From Amia ocellicauda (taxonomy: Eukaryota > Chordata > Actinopteri > Amiiformes > Amiidae), in the NCBI RefSeq assembly GCF_036373705.1, contig NC_089854.1, forward strand, positions 22,073,839-22,137,838: a DNA stretch of 64,000 nt, written 5' to 3'. Shown one piece after another: positions 13,621 to 26,516 of this stretch. How positions within the stretch are numbered: position 1 is the stretch's first letter; every line of letters begins with the position of its first letter. A program made the translations under genes and the position numbers. The notes under the pieces are model-generated. The model was not told the origin of the DNA. It saw only the letters and a list, made by a program, of their open reading frames with translations, and did no database searches.

Positions 13621-14412
13621 ACCGCCAAGCTGAACTTCAACGTCTATGTGCGTCGAATCAGCCGGCTACCACTCTCCTGTGAAGATGACGCCCTTGTGTG
13701 AAGATGACTTTGCGTGTGTGCCAAACACCATGCAGGCCAAACACCAAACACTGCAGATGTTTTTCTCACACAAGGCGATCGCTCTCATGCGGGGCTCGGT
13801 CACTGTACGGGCGCCGCCGTATCCGAAACGTGCGTTCAGTTTTATGATGCAACCACAGGAGGACAGACGGGGAAAACAAAGAAGCGGAGGCCTTCGGGAG
13901 GGCAGGCTGTCATTATAGCTCCAGCACATCTGGACAACCCCAGCCTCCCAATAATACACCCTGCCTTTCTGACAGAAGTGCTGATGGTGCAAGAAAGGGT
14001 TTGCCGCTCCCACTCAGAGAGATGTTCGCAATGAGCTGCGGCCACAGACTGTGACCCCATGCCAGCATTACACTCTCCACTTCAACAGCCCAAGTCTAGC
14101 ACTATCAGATAGGCTGCTTACAGAAATGTGATTTCTTTATAAGCTCTGCTCCCATGCTTACGGCTCAACGGCGACTGAAGCATGCCTACTTTGTAGAACT
14201 ATATGGTAGAACTATAGCTCAAATTATGTGTTGCCTGTTTATTTATGCCCTGCTTTTTTAAACAGATTTTAAATTTATATATATATATAGAATGAATTAA
14301 CTGACAGCTCAGGTGGAACAAAACCCATCAGACCCGGCAGAAAGCCCCCAGAAGAGGACTTGTGTATACCTGCTGTGGCACAACATGAAACGGAGAGCAG
14401 GACACCACTTAC

Positions 14413-14469
14413 TTGGGCTTGTGGGATCCTCGACTTTCCTCAGCCGCCCGCTGGCCGTCCTGGCGATAC
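14413..14469 (-). CDS. SEPTIN9: SEPTIN9 second coding exon (long-isoform N-terminus)
   Basis: This is a 57-nt exon with a strong pyrimidine-rich acceptor ending CTCTAG and a strong donor (CCCAA followed by GTAAGT). Both ends are phase 1. Read from phase 1 it gives IARTASGRLRKVEDPTSP. The human long septin-9 isoform has TRTSSGRLRRLGDSSGP at the same place, so the spacing and the TxSGRLR core match. Septin-9 is a filament-forming GTPase of the cytoskeleton; this basic N-terminal extension precedes the GTPase domain and belongs to its microtubule- and actin-binding region. The exon before it is at 26495-26516 and together they read through without a frame problem. The next exon is outside the window. 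Confidence 0.82.
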
Positions 14470-15983
14470 CTAGAGTTTTAAAAGAAAGAAACAAAAACAA
14501 AACATGAAGAATGATCCTGGGTTTCAGCACTCAGTTCAGCAGTGTTTTCATTGTGGCGGAGATCGGAAACACGGCGTCAACGGGATGGCGTTCACTCTGA
14601 CAGGCCTGTCGCCCGGCTCCTGCACTACGTCAACGGGAAGCATTCCTCAGTCTCTGGCGCACAGCAATTGTGATAAATAATGTTGACAACGTGACTTCAC
14701 CTCTCAGCACTCTACATTAACCTGTGGGCCGGGAGCGTCTGCAGGATTAGCCCAAGAACTGGAGGCAAGTCAAGGCCTCTTTACCGAGCAATCATCCAAA
14801 GGAGGCCATTTTTGGTTTGTTTTTCTATTCTGAGTGCTCTTCTCACAACACTTAAAGCTGCAAAGATAATTACGGGTATGCCTATCATAGCTTTGACTCT
14901 ATCAAAACCCTCAACACTAAATACAGCCCGTCACCTGGAATGTGTCTGTTATTGTCTGTTCAAGTGAGCTGGGAAAACTGGATCTATACTCACCTCTTAA
15001 AGCACATTACGGAAATAATAACCTTTTTACAAATAACAATAAAAAAGCAACATGCATGATTTGTACACCACAGGATCCCAACTCCCCATGAACTTCCCAT
15101 GTAGCTGTGGTTCGAGCTTAGCTTTATTTAACTGCAGTACTCGATGAGCTGGCTGACCACAAAGGTGTCGTTAGATATTTCCTCACCATAAGGTCCTCAT
15201 TAAACCTGAGAGGAAGCTGAGAGCAGAGTCAGTAAAATGGCATATCCTCAGTGCTACAAGTTCAGGCCTCGCTCCGCTCTCTCCAGCGAAGGACCGCCGT
15301 TGACGTCTCCAACATCTCAAGATTGCTCAACCCAGCCCTTTAAATACACAAATCTCCTTTCACAAGTTATCCACTTGTTTTCTTTTTTCCAACCTTGTCG
15401 TCCCCCGTTTCTTATCCTCCTGACCAAGACAGGAAGACAAGACATTGAGCCATCGTAAACCAAACAGAACACATCCTTTATTAACTGTTTTTCCTTCTCT
15501 CGGACTGCGGCATTGACGTCTGATTAATGTGTGTGTTTGTGTGTGTAAATATATAATGCTGAGGAAGACATGAACGGCATGCATCACTGTGAAGTCCTTC
15601 TCCTAATGACAGCGCTCAGTGACTTATGTCTCAATCTGCAATTCAAACCTCAAGGTCTCTCACCAGCGCTTGGCTTGGATTCCCAGAGACATGTGCGTTA
15701 AAATAACCTTTGCACGTGAGGAATTTCGGCAAACTAAGACTCTCAACTTGGCTTTGTGTGCAGCTAACTATTAGACCACAGTCATTAAAGGCAACATGTG
15801 GCTTTTAAACTGTAACTTGAAGAGTGTTTATTATATTACTTTTCAAAGCTTCAAATCTGGATCTTTAGCTGAATGTGTCGGAACAAAACCTTGTTCTGTA
15901 TTCGGACTGATTGTAATTTGCATCACAATTCGTCTTTGCAAATAACATCTGTTCTGCTTTTAGTTCGGCTTTTAAAATATTTG

Positions 15984-15986
<3 letters not shown>

Positions 15987-16017
<31 letters not shown>
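15987..16017. repeat. (TA)n microsatellite
   Basis: About 31 bp of perfect TA dinucleotides in SEPTIN9 intronic DNA. Confidence 0.9.
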
Positions 16018-16020
<3 letters not shown>

Positions 16021-17390
16021 CTATCATGTCAGTAGTTTTCTAGTTCCTTCTTTTCCATTAGTGGCTAACCATTACTGCATATTGATCACTATGATTTGTG
16101 GATTAAAGAGGACAGGAGTTGTAGGGTTTCAGAAAAAAACGACTAGCCAAAGAGCTAAAACTGACTCTCTGGGTTCCTTCAGAGAACGTCTGGATTTGAT
16201 TGTGGGATGGATTAGCTACTAAGCTTGATGGGCCAAGTGACCTTCTCTGGTTTGTACACTTTGCTTCGGTTCTTGGGCTGTGATTTTCTTACAACGTGAC
16301 AAGTTTGTATTTCACCTCCTGTTCTGTGTGCACAGGAACTGGTGATGACATCACGGCTGATGATGACAGAGCTCCGAAACTCTCAGAGAGATCACTGACA
16401 TCCGAAAGTCTCTCACTAACTCAGAAGCCCTCTAATATGGTACATGGCTGAAAATTGTGAATCACACACCCTTTCTTGCCGAAAAGGAACAAACCACAAT
16501 TGGGAGTTTTGAAAAGGGAATAGATTCGTTCTTGTTTTCGGACCAAAACAAAAGGCACAATGAAATTATACTACAGTAAGTGTATTAATAATTGCATTTT
16601 TTTTTTTAAATCATGCATCTGACAAATAAGTAATATGTTTTATAGACAGACAGACAAACATCTACCAGTAGCAATTCTGAGGAGGCAGCAGAAAATGACA
16701 TCACTGACATTGAGGAACTCCTTCACAACCACACAGGGATTGTTCCAACGACACCAGCTTCCTCTTCCAAAGGCAAATAGTGCAAAGCTGATATCAGTCC
16801 AAACTAACCGGTATGAATAAAGCAGTGAGTGACTTGAATTATTTGCCGACGGCCCCTCCTGCACCAGAACAGACTCTTCAGCTGTTATTTACTCATCTCC
16901 CACTAGAGGGAAATCAATGAGTAAAATGCAGCCAGGATTCTCAGACAAAACATACATCTCACAATGCATGGCTGAACATATCTTGCTGTTATTCTGAAAT
17001 AAAGCAGAAAGTGAGCAGTCCATGCATTGGGAGACGTCTTCTTCTTGCTTTGGTAATTTCATTTTAATAATTGTTGTCTGCTAGAGTTGATCTAAAGCAT
17101 CTGGTAACTAGGCCTTAAGATCACGGACAGGCATACATCACATTTAATAAGTCTGTTGTCATACCTCATGGAAAACCCTAATAATGTTGCTGAATAATTT
17201 CTTTGAGTCTCAATAGACACTGCAATACATTTAAAATGGATATGAAATGGTGCAATAAACTCACATTGGCGAGTCACGCAAGGCTGAATTTGCAGCGATA
17301 CGAAACAGAAAAGAGTGAGGCAGAAAACTCAGGGCACTTTGAGTTAATAACCTTTGCCCATTCACCCCCACTCCCAGAGTCACGAGGCAC

Positions 17391-17428
17391 GTGTGTGTGT
17401 GTGTGTGTGTGTGCATGTGCATGTGTGT
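17391..17428. repeat. (GT)n microsatellite
   Basis: Perfect GT tract followed by GCATGTGCATGTGTGT imperfect units. Confidence 0.9.
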
Positions 17429-19089
17429 CGGCTGCATTCATTTCTTTTATTGCTCCTTTCCTCTTTGCAAAAAAAATAAAAGAAAGAGACATTTGTTTGG
17501 AGTTACATTTACCCCTTTCTGAGCCTGATTTAGCGCCTGGATGAGGGAAGGCTGCTGGGCTGTGGCAGTATGAATCACAACCTGGGTATCTGAGCGCCAG
17601 AGAGCCATGTGTGTCGCTCCACAGTGTGGGACCCAGGCAGCTGGCGATTGGCTCTCGTTAGCAGCCGTTCTGGAGGAATTTGCTCTTGTGGCGAGGAGCG
17701 CATAGCTGCCGAGCCACACAGAGACTTCAGAAAGACCCAAACGCACATTTTCCAGCCCGGCTGCCAGGCCAGACGCAGGCCGAGCTCCCCCAGCCCTGCC
17801 ACGGAGTACTGCATGAGTCACTCCCCGCTCCCGCCAATCACCACCAGGCCCGCCCCCCAGGGGGACAGCCACGTACGGTGGTCTGACCCCTGTCGCGGTG
17901 GTGACGTAGGGCAGCGTCTGCTTCACTGACACGCTGGGCCAAGGAGGCGAAAGCCTACATCTATAGCCCTCTGATGTAACACAGTAGCCTTGAGTCATTT
18001 CCTGACAATGGGGAGTGTGTGTGGTTTGATTTGTTTTTGTTTGCTTGGAAACATTCAACCATTTTATGATTTTTTTCCTTTTAAATTGGTGAAGCGATGC
18101 AGTAACATTCACCACACGTAATGTGGTTTTCTAAATCTCTTAGACGTGGGGTGCTGACAAAACTCTAAGATTACTTTTTCCTGTTATAAATAAACATCTT
18201 AGTTTGTTCCTTCCTGCACTTACATCTGTGTGTTAAAACTGGTAAGTTCAGGTTTGTTTTTTGTTTGTGTTTTATTAAAATAAAGGGGTCAGACTGATAA
18301 AAAACAGAGAGTGGTTCCAATACCTTCCTGAACATTCACTGTGGCAGTTAATGCACTGAGGTCCGCACAGACTTAGATGGACGTAATTTAAGAAAAATAA
18401 TACTTAATCAGTCGTTTGACTACTACAGATTTTGCATTATGAAGAGACACAATTTCACCACACCTCAGTCTGTCATTCTCCCGATGCACTAGGGCACCCG
18501 GCCTCCATCTCTGCATCATGGCTGAAAAACAAACAAATGACAGAAGCTGTCTGGGCATTTGTAGGTCAACACGGGAAGTAAGATGTTTTACTCAAGCGTT
18601 TCCTCTGCCTTGCATAGGAAAAAAGCATTGTTCGCTTGGCAGTAACCACACCTGTTACTTTCAGCGGGTGAGTATATACACAGAACTGAGCTCAACGCAA
18701 ATATTTATCCTTGCACTTCAAGATCGGACTCTGGCGATGAAGGCCCTGGTCAGCTTTTCTGCCTCTCCTGGAGAGAATCACTGTTGGCTACACAGCACGT
18801 CAAATAAAAACAAGAAAGTAAAGTAGGACCAAGGAGCAGGACGCAGAGTTCTTGAATGTGTGGCACTATTTTTCTTTCCATACAAGCCATGGACATCAGA
18901 GTTTAATGATCTCCTGAGTTTTGCACAATTCATTTTCATATGTTGCTCCAGCACCTCAGCGAGTTTGCAAATTCTTGATCACTTTTTATCTCCAGTGAAA
19001 GCTTGAATTCTCCTATCAGCTTTTTAAGATTTTTGTTTACTCTTCCATAAGACATCCATTTAGATGATGCTTGTACACCTTTCAAATGA

Positions 19090-19092
19090 TTA

Positions 19093-19131
<39 letters not shown>

Positions 19132-19200
19132 CATTTATGCATTTGGTTGACACCCTTATCCAATGTGACTTACAGGGTTTACCAGACACAGAATACAATA
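19090..19200 (-). mobile_element. L2-type LINE/SINE 3' tail with (ATT)n
   Basis: Read on the minus strand it gives GTAAGTCACATTGGATAAG, then GTGTCAACCAAATGC and a run of AAT triplets. This is the same type of 3' end as at 2.2 kb and 33.7 kb. The triplet tract is at 19090-19130. The 5' extent is unclear and no reverse-transcriptase frame is seen. Confidence 0.6.
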
Positions 19201-21506
19201 CATTGAATCTATAACATTACAGATGAATATGGTTACCACAGACCACAGTGTCGTAGGGAACAGTAAATCCCAGGAATTTAGAGTCAATCCTCTCAATGAG
19301 GTCAAAGGCCATCCAGAGGACACACCATACCCCTCGCCCAACTGACAACATAAAGTGTGACAGGTGGCTTAAAAACACGGGGGGACATCGACCTTTTTTA
19401 AAAGAATATGTCCGGATGTGAAGTATTTCAAGAGAAATGACAGGGGTGTGACTGAGAGACATCTCAGTGCACAGGGGGGAAGTACTGTGTTTTTCAGATT
19501 GCTCTTTAAGCTCCAGGTTGCAGGAATAGTCAAAGGAAAGGATTAGCATAGGCTTTTTAAAACACAATACATGCCACTTTAGCTGGAAGCAAATGTGCAG
19601 TTAAAGCCATCCATTATGAAACCAGGGCGGCACAGACAGGTGACCGAGTCTGCTCTCAGACAGGACGTCCTCACGCACCGAAGGAAATGAAAAGACACTC
19701 GTTTGTTTCTTGGAAAGGCATTTCTTTGTATTTGTTTAAGAAGTTCCCCCTTTCAATTAGTAATATATGTGCCCTTTTCTTTCGGCAGATTAGAGCATGT
19801 GTCATCCTGCAGGGAGGCTGGGCTGCGGGCACAGGAAGTCCAGCGAGTCAGAGAGGCTCAGGAGTGGAGAAAAAGCTTGGAAGCACAGATAGACATGCAG
19901 ACTGGGCTGTTAGTGAAGAAAAGCACAAAAAGCACACATTTGTGCCCTATTGCAGTTCATTTTATTGTCAGGGGCTACTTTCTCCTACTGTAAATTAAGC
20001 CCCAACAAAAGTACAAGTGCATAATGTTTCATGCCCGGGTAGGAGAAAGTTGTGCTTTGTCCCAGTCCAAAGTGTCGCCCTGTCAGCCTTAAATTAGTTC
20101 CCCACCTCCCCGCGCAGTTATCTCACTCCAGACAGACAACAGGGCCCCGAGTTATAGGAGAAACATCGTGCTGCGCCCCAGTCATTCCAGAGACTCCAGT
20201 TTTGGTTACAGACTGAGCTGTTTCATACGGGGGCGTTTCTGTTTGACAAGGCGATGCATTGTTTACTCTACTTCTCTGTGATTATGCTTCCCCATTTTTT
20301 CACTCCCTATAAATGTTTCAACAGACGCTCTTTACATTCTGCTGAGGTATGAGGGGTTACCTTTCCTGCCTGGTCATGTCTGTGAGACAAAGACCCGCTC
20401 AAACAATGATACGACACAAAAAAAGAAGAAGAAGAAGGTCAATGAGAGCCCTGATTCTTCAGGTATTTCAGGTAAAGGTGTATTTCGGTGACTGTGTTTT
20501 AGAGAACAAATGGCTCTCTGAAAGAGTGGAGAGCCAATGGGATCCATGGGGGGGGCACTGGAAAAACTGGATGCTCGGCAATACGAGGGGATTGAGAAAG
20601 ACAAAACAATGCAGAAGACTTTACGATTACGAAATAGTCATCTACAGAGAAATGAAACGAGAGAGAGATTACTTCTGTGGCATATCATGACATGTTCCTC
20701 TATACAGTTAGCATGAACTGTTCTGTGATATGTGATCAAATGGAAATTGCAGGCGGTAACTAAATTCAACGTTAACTCTTACCGTTAACGTGAGTCACCT
20801 TAAACAAAAGCTGTCAGCCATCTTTAGCCATAACTTGATTAATACGTAATCTTGCCTTTAAAGTTGAATTATAGTCCATTACCCACGGCAGGATTAAATT
20901 AGATTAGTATCTTAACAATGCAGACAAGGTTAAAGATGCAAATATTAATTTCAAGTTTCTCAGCCGTTTTGTGACCTGGATGATAACTGATGACAAAATA
21001 AACACTATAAATGCTTGAACGAGTTTGGACAGCACAGAAAAAAAGCAAAAAACCCCAATCTGATTACAGAATCTGTTCTGAGGGTTTTCAAAAATAAAAA
21101 GGTATTACTACTCACGTATACTCATAGTATATGTGTTTTATTTTTTATTTGGTACTTCCTGTGCAGTCCACCAAACCCCTGATACACATTGACAGAAGCA
21201 TGGATGCTATGGTGCTAATAATGCTGTCTACTGTGTCACTTTTCTGTTGCTTCTGATCTTGATTGTCAGCATTTTTCTGTTCCTCATTAAAAATAATTTT
21301 GTAATTTTTGTTTCATTTTCTTCTGTGTTTGCAAAACTCTGCCCTCAACCAATTTATGCGAAAGTGGTGGGGCTTCAGAACCAAGAAGTTTAGTTTAGTT
21401 TACAATTATTGTTTAGTTTTGATACAGTCCGGGTTCCCGTTTCAAAAGAAAACAGGATAGTAAATAACATAAAAGTCAGAAATCAAACAAAAAGTGAATG
21501 AACATG

Positions 21507-23055
21507 TACAGTTAGGTCGATAAATATTTGGACAGTGACACAACAATCATCATTTTGGCTCTGTACACCACCACAATGGATTTGAAAGGAAACAATCAAG
21601 ATTGTAGACTTTCATCTTTAATTTGAGGGTAGTTATGTCCAAATTGGGTGAGCGGTGTAGGAATTACACCCATTTTTATATGTGGTCCCTCGAATTTTAG
21701 GAGCTCAAAAGTAATTGGACAAACTAACATAATCATTAATTAAATTGTGAGTTTCAATACTTGGTGGCAAATCCTTTGCAGTAAATGACTGCCTGAAGTC
21801 TGGAACCCATAGACATCACCAGATGCTGGGTTTCTTCCCTGGTGATGCTCTGCCAGGCCTGCACTGCAGCTGTCTTTAGTTCCTGCTTGTTCTTGGGGTG
21901 TTGTGCCTTCAGTTTTGCCTTAGCAATCAAAACAAACCAATCAGAGAGATAGCAAAAACATGAGGTGGCCAAATCAACTATTTGGTACATTTTTAAAAAG
22001 AAAGAACGCACTGGTGAGCTCAGGAACACCAAAAGGCCCGGAGGACCAAGGAAAACAACTGTGGTGGATGACAGAAGAATTCTTTCCCTGGTGAAGAGAA
22101 ACTCCACAACAGTTGGCCAGATCAAGAACACCCTCCAGGAGGTATCTGTGTCAAAGTCAACAATCAAGAGAAGACTTCACCAGAGTAAATACAGAGGGTT
22201 TACCACAAGATGTAAACAGGAAACAGGAAGACCAGATTAGAGTTTGCCAAAAAACATCTAAAGAACCCTGTACAGTTCTGGAACAACATCCTATGGACAG
22301 ATGAGACAAAGATCAACTTGTACCAGAATGATGGGAAGAGAAGAGTATGGAGAAGGGAAGGAACTGCTCATGATCCGAAGCATACCACCTCATCTGTGAA
22401 GCATGTGATGGCATGGGCATGTATGGCTGCCAAGGGAACTGGTTCCCTTGTATTTATTGATGATGAATTCTGAAGAGTTTAGGCCTATATTATCTGCTCC
22501 GATTCAGCCAGATGCTTCAAAACTCATTGGATGGCGCTTCACAGTGCAGATGGACAATGACCCGAAGCATACTGCGAAAGTAACTCAAGACTTTTTTAAG
22601 GTGAAGAAGTCAAATGTTCTGCAATGGCCAAGTCAATCACCTGACATGAATCCAATTGAGCAGCATTTCACTTGCTGAAGGCAAAACTGAAGGCACAACA
22701 CCCCAAGAACAAGCAGGAACTAAAGACAGCTGCAGTGCAGGCCTGGCAGAGCATCACCAGGGAAGAAACCCAGCATCTGGTGATGTCTATGGGTTCCAGA
22801 CTTCAGGCAGTCATTGACTGCAAAGGATTTGCCACCAAGTATTGAAATTCACAATTTAATTCATGATTGTTAGTTCGTCAAAATACTTTTGATCCCCTAA
22901 AATTGGGGGGGCACATATTAAAATGGGTGTAATTCCTACACTGTTCACCCTCAAATTAAAGATTAATTGTTTCCTTTCAAATCCATTGTGGTGGTGTACA
23001 GAGCCAACATGATGACAATTGTGTCACTGTCCAAATATTTATGGACCTAACTGTA
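21507..23055 (+). mobile_element. Tc1-family DNA transposon, copy 1, with very long inverted ends
   Basis: The element starts TACAGTTAGGTCGATAAAT and ends with the near-complement ATTTATGGACCTAACTGTA, with TA at each end as expected for Tc1/mariner target duplication. The ends are unusual: about 420 bp on the left (21507 to ~21928) is the inverted copy of about 385 bp on the right (~22672 to 23055), and this arm includes the last ~55 codons of the transposase. The outermost ~35 bp form the usual terminal repeat. The central part carries a broken transposase. It lies in SEPTIN9 intron 1. Length is 1549 bp, close to the usual ~1.6 kb. Confidence 0.9.
21965..22845 (+). pseudogene. Tc1-like transposase, disrupted
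   Basis: It encodes recognisable Tc1 transposase parts. First come helix-turn-helix and linker residues (TIWYIF..RTGELRNTKRPGGPRKT, with VVDDRRILSLVKRN). Then come the catalytic blocks: WTDETK (first Asp), QMDNDPKHTA (second Asp), and QWPSQSPDMNPIE (final acidic residue). The N-terminal ~30 codons are missing, replaced at ~21925 by the inverted 3' arm. Frameshifts separate the blocks. Relative to copy 2, ~26 bp are missing after 22463, and the GGGSV stretch before the MAWACMAA block is absent. The stop TGA is at 22843-22845. It is not functional as written. Confidence 0.88.
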
Positions 23056-23960
23056 TGTCGAATAAATCCTTGACACACACATTCAGCATCAAGAACTGTA
23101 GCATACATGTACATTATCAGTGTAATTATTCGGTTTTACATATCATTATGATCACGAGAGACGTTCCCATCGTGTCCATAGAGCCCCCAGACAAAACAAG
23201 GTCTGTACACTTCAGCCAGCAAACCATTTCCCATGTCATGATTGTCCACTGCTTAAAAAAAGTAAAAAAATAAAAAAGTAAATTATTGGCAACTCTTTCT
23301 GCTCTGGACCTGAGAACAAAATCCACCTTTTCACAAAGTCAGAAGTTATTCATTTGCAGAAACGAGACCGAACACATCGGGTCAAAGACACCCTTGTGGG
23401 GCACTTTTTCTCTTCCCCTGAATCGAGCACTGTTTGCGTTATGGGTTGGTTTCTGTTTAAGTAGCGGGGCAGGATCCAGGGAGATCACCGTGCGCCTGCG
23501 TCCATCAAGACAATTGTGCTTTATGGGGCTCAGTACACTTGTATGATTTACAGCACATACTGTTCCACTTTACTGCCATCCCATAAATTACGTTGACGGG
23601 GCAGTGGGAAAGTGAATGGCAAGACAGGACGTTTTTTTTCCTACATTTGTATATTCTACTATTAGTAGTAGTACTTTCTGACAATATCCTCACCTGCCAG
23701 CCTGCTTTCCGATTCATAGGTGTTCAGTAATGTGGCCAGGAAAGCAGCGATAAAGTAAACATCGTTACCAACGGCTGCAAGAATATGTTGATCATCAGCA
23801 AATATGCACAATGTTTGTTAATTTCTGAATAGCGAATGCTTATCGGGTACCAAGTGTTGCACAGCATTCTATTGTAGTTAATGAAAGAGAAGAAAAGGAA
23901 AGAGAGAGAACACATAGTGCAAGTAAACTGATACCACAAGAGTGACAGACTGAATGCACT

Positions 23961-23996
23961 TTTGTGTGTGTTTGTTTGTTTGTTTGTTTGTTTGTG
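23961..23996. repeat. (TTTG)n microsatellite
   Basis: Nine or so TTTG tetranucleotides in SEPTIN9 intron 1. Confidence 0.9.
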
Positions 23997-24140
23997 AGCT
24001 TGATTTTGGTATGGGGTTGGCAAAAACACATTCTCAAACCCAGCTGTACTTTAGGAATTTATTTAGACCTAAACACAATCACTTTGAAGTTCAGCTCCAA
24101 TTCTCAGTAAGTATGGTAACCAACAGGCAATTGGAATATA

Positions 24141-24142
24141 TC

Positions 24143-24194
<52 letters not shown>

Positions 24195-24205
24195 GCTTTC
24201 CTTCT
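24141..24205. repeat. (TTTC)n microsatellite
   Basis: About 65 bp of TTTC units, imperfect at both ends. The Phe/Leu/Ser-rich frame across it is an artefact. Confidence 0.9.
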
Positions 24206-26494
24206 TTTCTGCAGTCGTATGCATCATGCAGCGCTACCCACCCTATACAAGTTATTAAGTCAGCTTAATAACAGGGTCACAGATCACAGGGTCAAAATAT
24301 CATCTGGCGCCCGTGCAGAAATGCTTGACTTATCTTCATCATTTATATATCTATTTATTTTAAATTCAGTATTGTTTTACACCTCTCTGGAGATGAACAT
24401 TATCATGGCATTCCTGCAGGGTTACCCCGATAACACTCACTGCTGGGGGTCCTGGCCAGAGGAGGACACACGCGAGAGTGTTTGTTGGAATATCTCTTCG
24501 CTGTAGCTGTTGGATATTTGCCTGCTGTTTTATGGGTTTCCGGGAGAGACCGGGAGAAGATAAATGCCTTTTGATCTCCCTTACCTGTGAAGGCAGGTTT
24601 TTTCTAAGCTCATGTTTGCTGATCACTTTGTTGAGTTAAATATTTACTCGAGAACCAACGGGTATTTTTCACCAACACGAGACAACGGTTTACAGCGCAG
24701 GGACGTTAGGAGCTGAGTTTGCAAGACCCGACAAGAGGCAACACGAGCAGTTGAACACGAACCTCAGGCGAGTTCCCTTTTTCCATAGTTGGTAAACCTA
24801 TGCAGGGAAGCCAAAAGGAATATTAAGAAATGTTGGGAGAAGCATACACAAGGAATACCTTTTTTGTTTTTTTGTCCTTTTGTCAGAAGGACTCTGGACA
24901 GATGACATCACAACTCAAATGCTGCTACACCATGACAGGGCTGCAGCCGCATGAGCTACACGCATGAGGGAATGCCGTGCAAACATGTGGACCCAAGGCC
25001 TGATCGCCTCTGACAAGGACAGCTGTTACATCATCAGGCTGCTGACATCTCTGCCCCCGAACCCTGTTCCAACCTTCTATAAATACAGCCTGCCTCTTGG
25101 AGCTGTCGTGGATCGGGCACAGAAAGGGCATTGTCAAGCAATGAAAGCAAGGAGAACAGCCAGAGGGCCGTGGTACATGCCTCAAAGACATTGTGCTCAG
25201 TGATAGAGTGCATTAGAGGACTGTGCAGCTTCAGGAAAACCATGTCAACAAAAAGCAGCAAAACGGGGTCAATTAGCTGCATCATGAACCTCTTATTACG
25301 GCCCAGGAGCTCCCAGACCCCGGGGGGAGCTATTGCAGCGCACTCGCTCGTTTGCCACTGAAAGGCGGGAGGAAATGCTTGGGTTCTGTTTGTCTCTTTG
25401 TTTGTTTCGCTCTGGCTTCTGAAAGTAATGCATGCAAGCGTCTGCACTCGAGGCAGACTGACAGGAAAGGCATTTTGAGAGCCGCCGGTGGGGGAGAGAC
25501 CTGGCACATCAAGCATGGAACCGGGGCAGGACATGCGCTAGATAGAGGAGATGAATGCATGTGATCACGCTGTGGGCGGCATGCAGCGTTGTGCAAAGGA
25601 GAGTAGAGGTTTGGCCTGTGGTTTGAAAGAAGGGGCTGCAGCAACACCCTGGTTTATGAGTTAACCTTTATTATAGCTGTATGGAGAGCGAGCACTGGAG
25701 CAGCACCAGAGCAAGTCATTGTGCAACAGCAAACGCAAAAACATGACATGCCTTTGCTCCTTGCATGACATCCACTTCAGGTGCCTTCCTTGCAACCTTC
25801 AGACAGAAACTTAATATTTAGTCTCTTATATTATTATTGTTTTGATAATTATAATTATGATTATGACTGATGACATCTATCAACAACCACACATTAGGCA
25901 AGTTTAAATGATGGCAAAGCACTTTTCATTGCTGTATAACCAGACTTGCAATGTGTGAAGAGCTTATCTAAATTTGAAACTTGAAGGTGTGAGAACCACA
26001 GCCTAAAATTACTATTCTTAATATCTCAAAAGTCTTCACCAATTAATCTAAAATAACCACACCGAGAAAAACTCCCTTGATCAGAAAGGCGGAGTTCAGG
26101 GGGATATTTGCAACCTGGATAACGAGTTTGGCAGCTCATTTCACCCATTCAGACCAGCCTCACAGACAGTAAAAGCTCTCTTGGCATGTCTACACGCCTT
26201 CAAGCGGGGGCTCCCACTCCTCCACCTTCCTATACGCCCAACAAATACACAATCAAACATGCACATATACACAACTATCGCCTATGTATCTGCATGCAAT
26301 ATAAGTGTAACTGTATAAATAATCCACATGCATGGTCCTGGGAATACAAAGTGTCCTTCACTCATCATCCCACGTCAGTTCAAGTGTCAATAAGCAAGAG
26401 TGAAAGTGGAAATGTCAGGCAAGAGACCCCCTTTCAATGGTGCTGGGGTGCCTCTGTGTGAAAGTTTGCACACACGGTTTGAAAGGGTTTTTAC

Positions 26495-26516
26495 CTGAAT
26501 ATCCCGTCCTCCTCAT
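26495..26516 (-). CDS. SEPTIN9: SEPTIN9 first coding exon (start of the long isoform)
   Basis: ATG at 26516-26514 in a good context (A at -3, GATCTGAAC before ATG). The coding part reads M-R-R-T-G-Y-S and one base of Gly, then donor GTAAAA. Human septin-9 long isoform begins MKKSYSG and is also followed by the SGRLR-containing segment. Splicing to 14469 completes a Gly codon (G+GT) and gives MRRTGYSGIARTASGRLR, which aligns with the human start except for one extra residue. The exon alone would be too short to identify; the join to the matching second exon is what supports it. Confidence 0.8.

Larger units (their letters stand above)
1..14412 (-). other. SEPTIN9: SEPTIN9 intron downstream of its second coding exon (continues past the left edge)
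   Basis: No coding exon is recognisable here. I looked for the next septin-9 exon (human counterpart starts ALKRSFEVEE) and the alternative first exons known in mammals, and found none, so the rest of the gene lies beyond base 1. The stretch holds microsatellites, an L2-type LINE tail near 2.1-2.3 kb, a foldback element at 13.2-13.5 kb, GC-richer patches near 5.6, 10.2 and 12.1-12.3 kb, and two RFX-type palindromes. Assignment as intron follows from the exon at 14413-14469 and is inference. Confidence 0.6.
14470..26494 (-). other. SEPTIN9: SEPTIN9 first coding intron (~12 kb)
   Basis: Intron between the two N-terminal coding exons. I see no coding exon in it. It contains an AT microsatellite near 16.0 kb, a GT tract at 17.4 kb, a CpG-richer patch at 17.55-17.93 kb, a minus-oriented LINE tail at 19.1 kb, a full Tc1 copy at 21.5-23.1 kb, and TTTG and TTTC microsatellites near 24 kb. 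Confidence 0.7.

Noticed and set aside
1-14412. Search for further SEPTIN9 exons and alternative first exons
   Set aside because: No stretch with both splice signals and septin-9-like sequence was found; the next exon is taken to be outside the window.
21754-22167. 137-codon minus-strand open frame in Tc1 copy 1 (and the similar one at 34621-34998)
   Set aside because: The C-terminal half is the inverted transposase 3' end and the other half is antisense of the transposase N-terminal region; it is a by-product of the foldback structure and not a gene.
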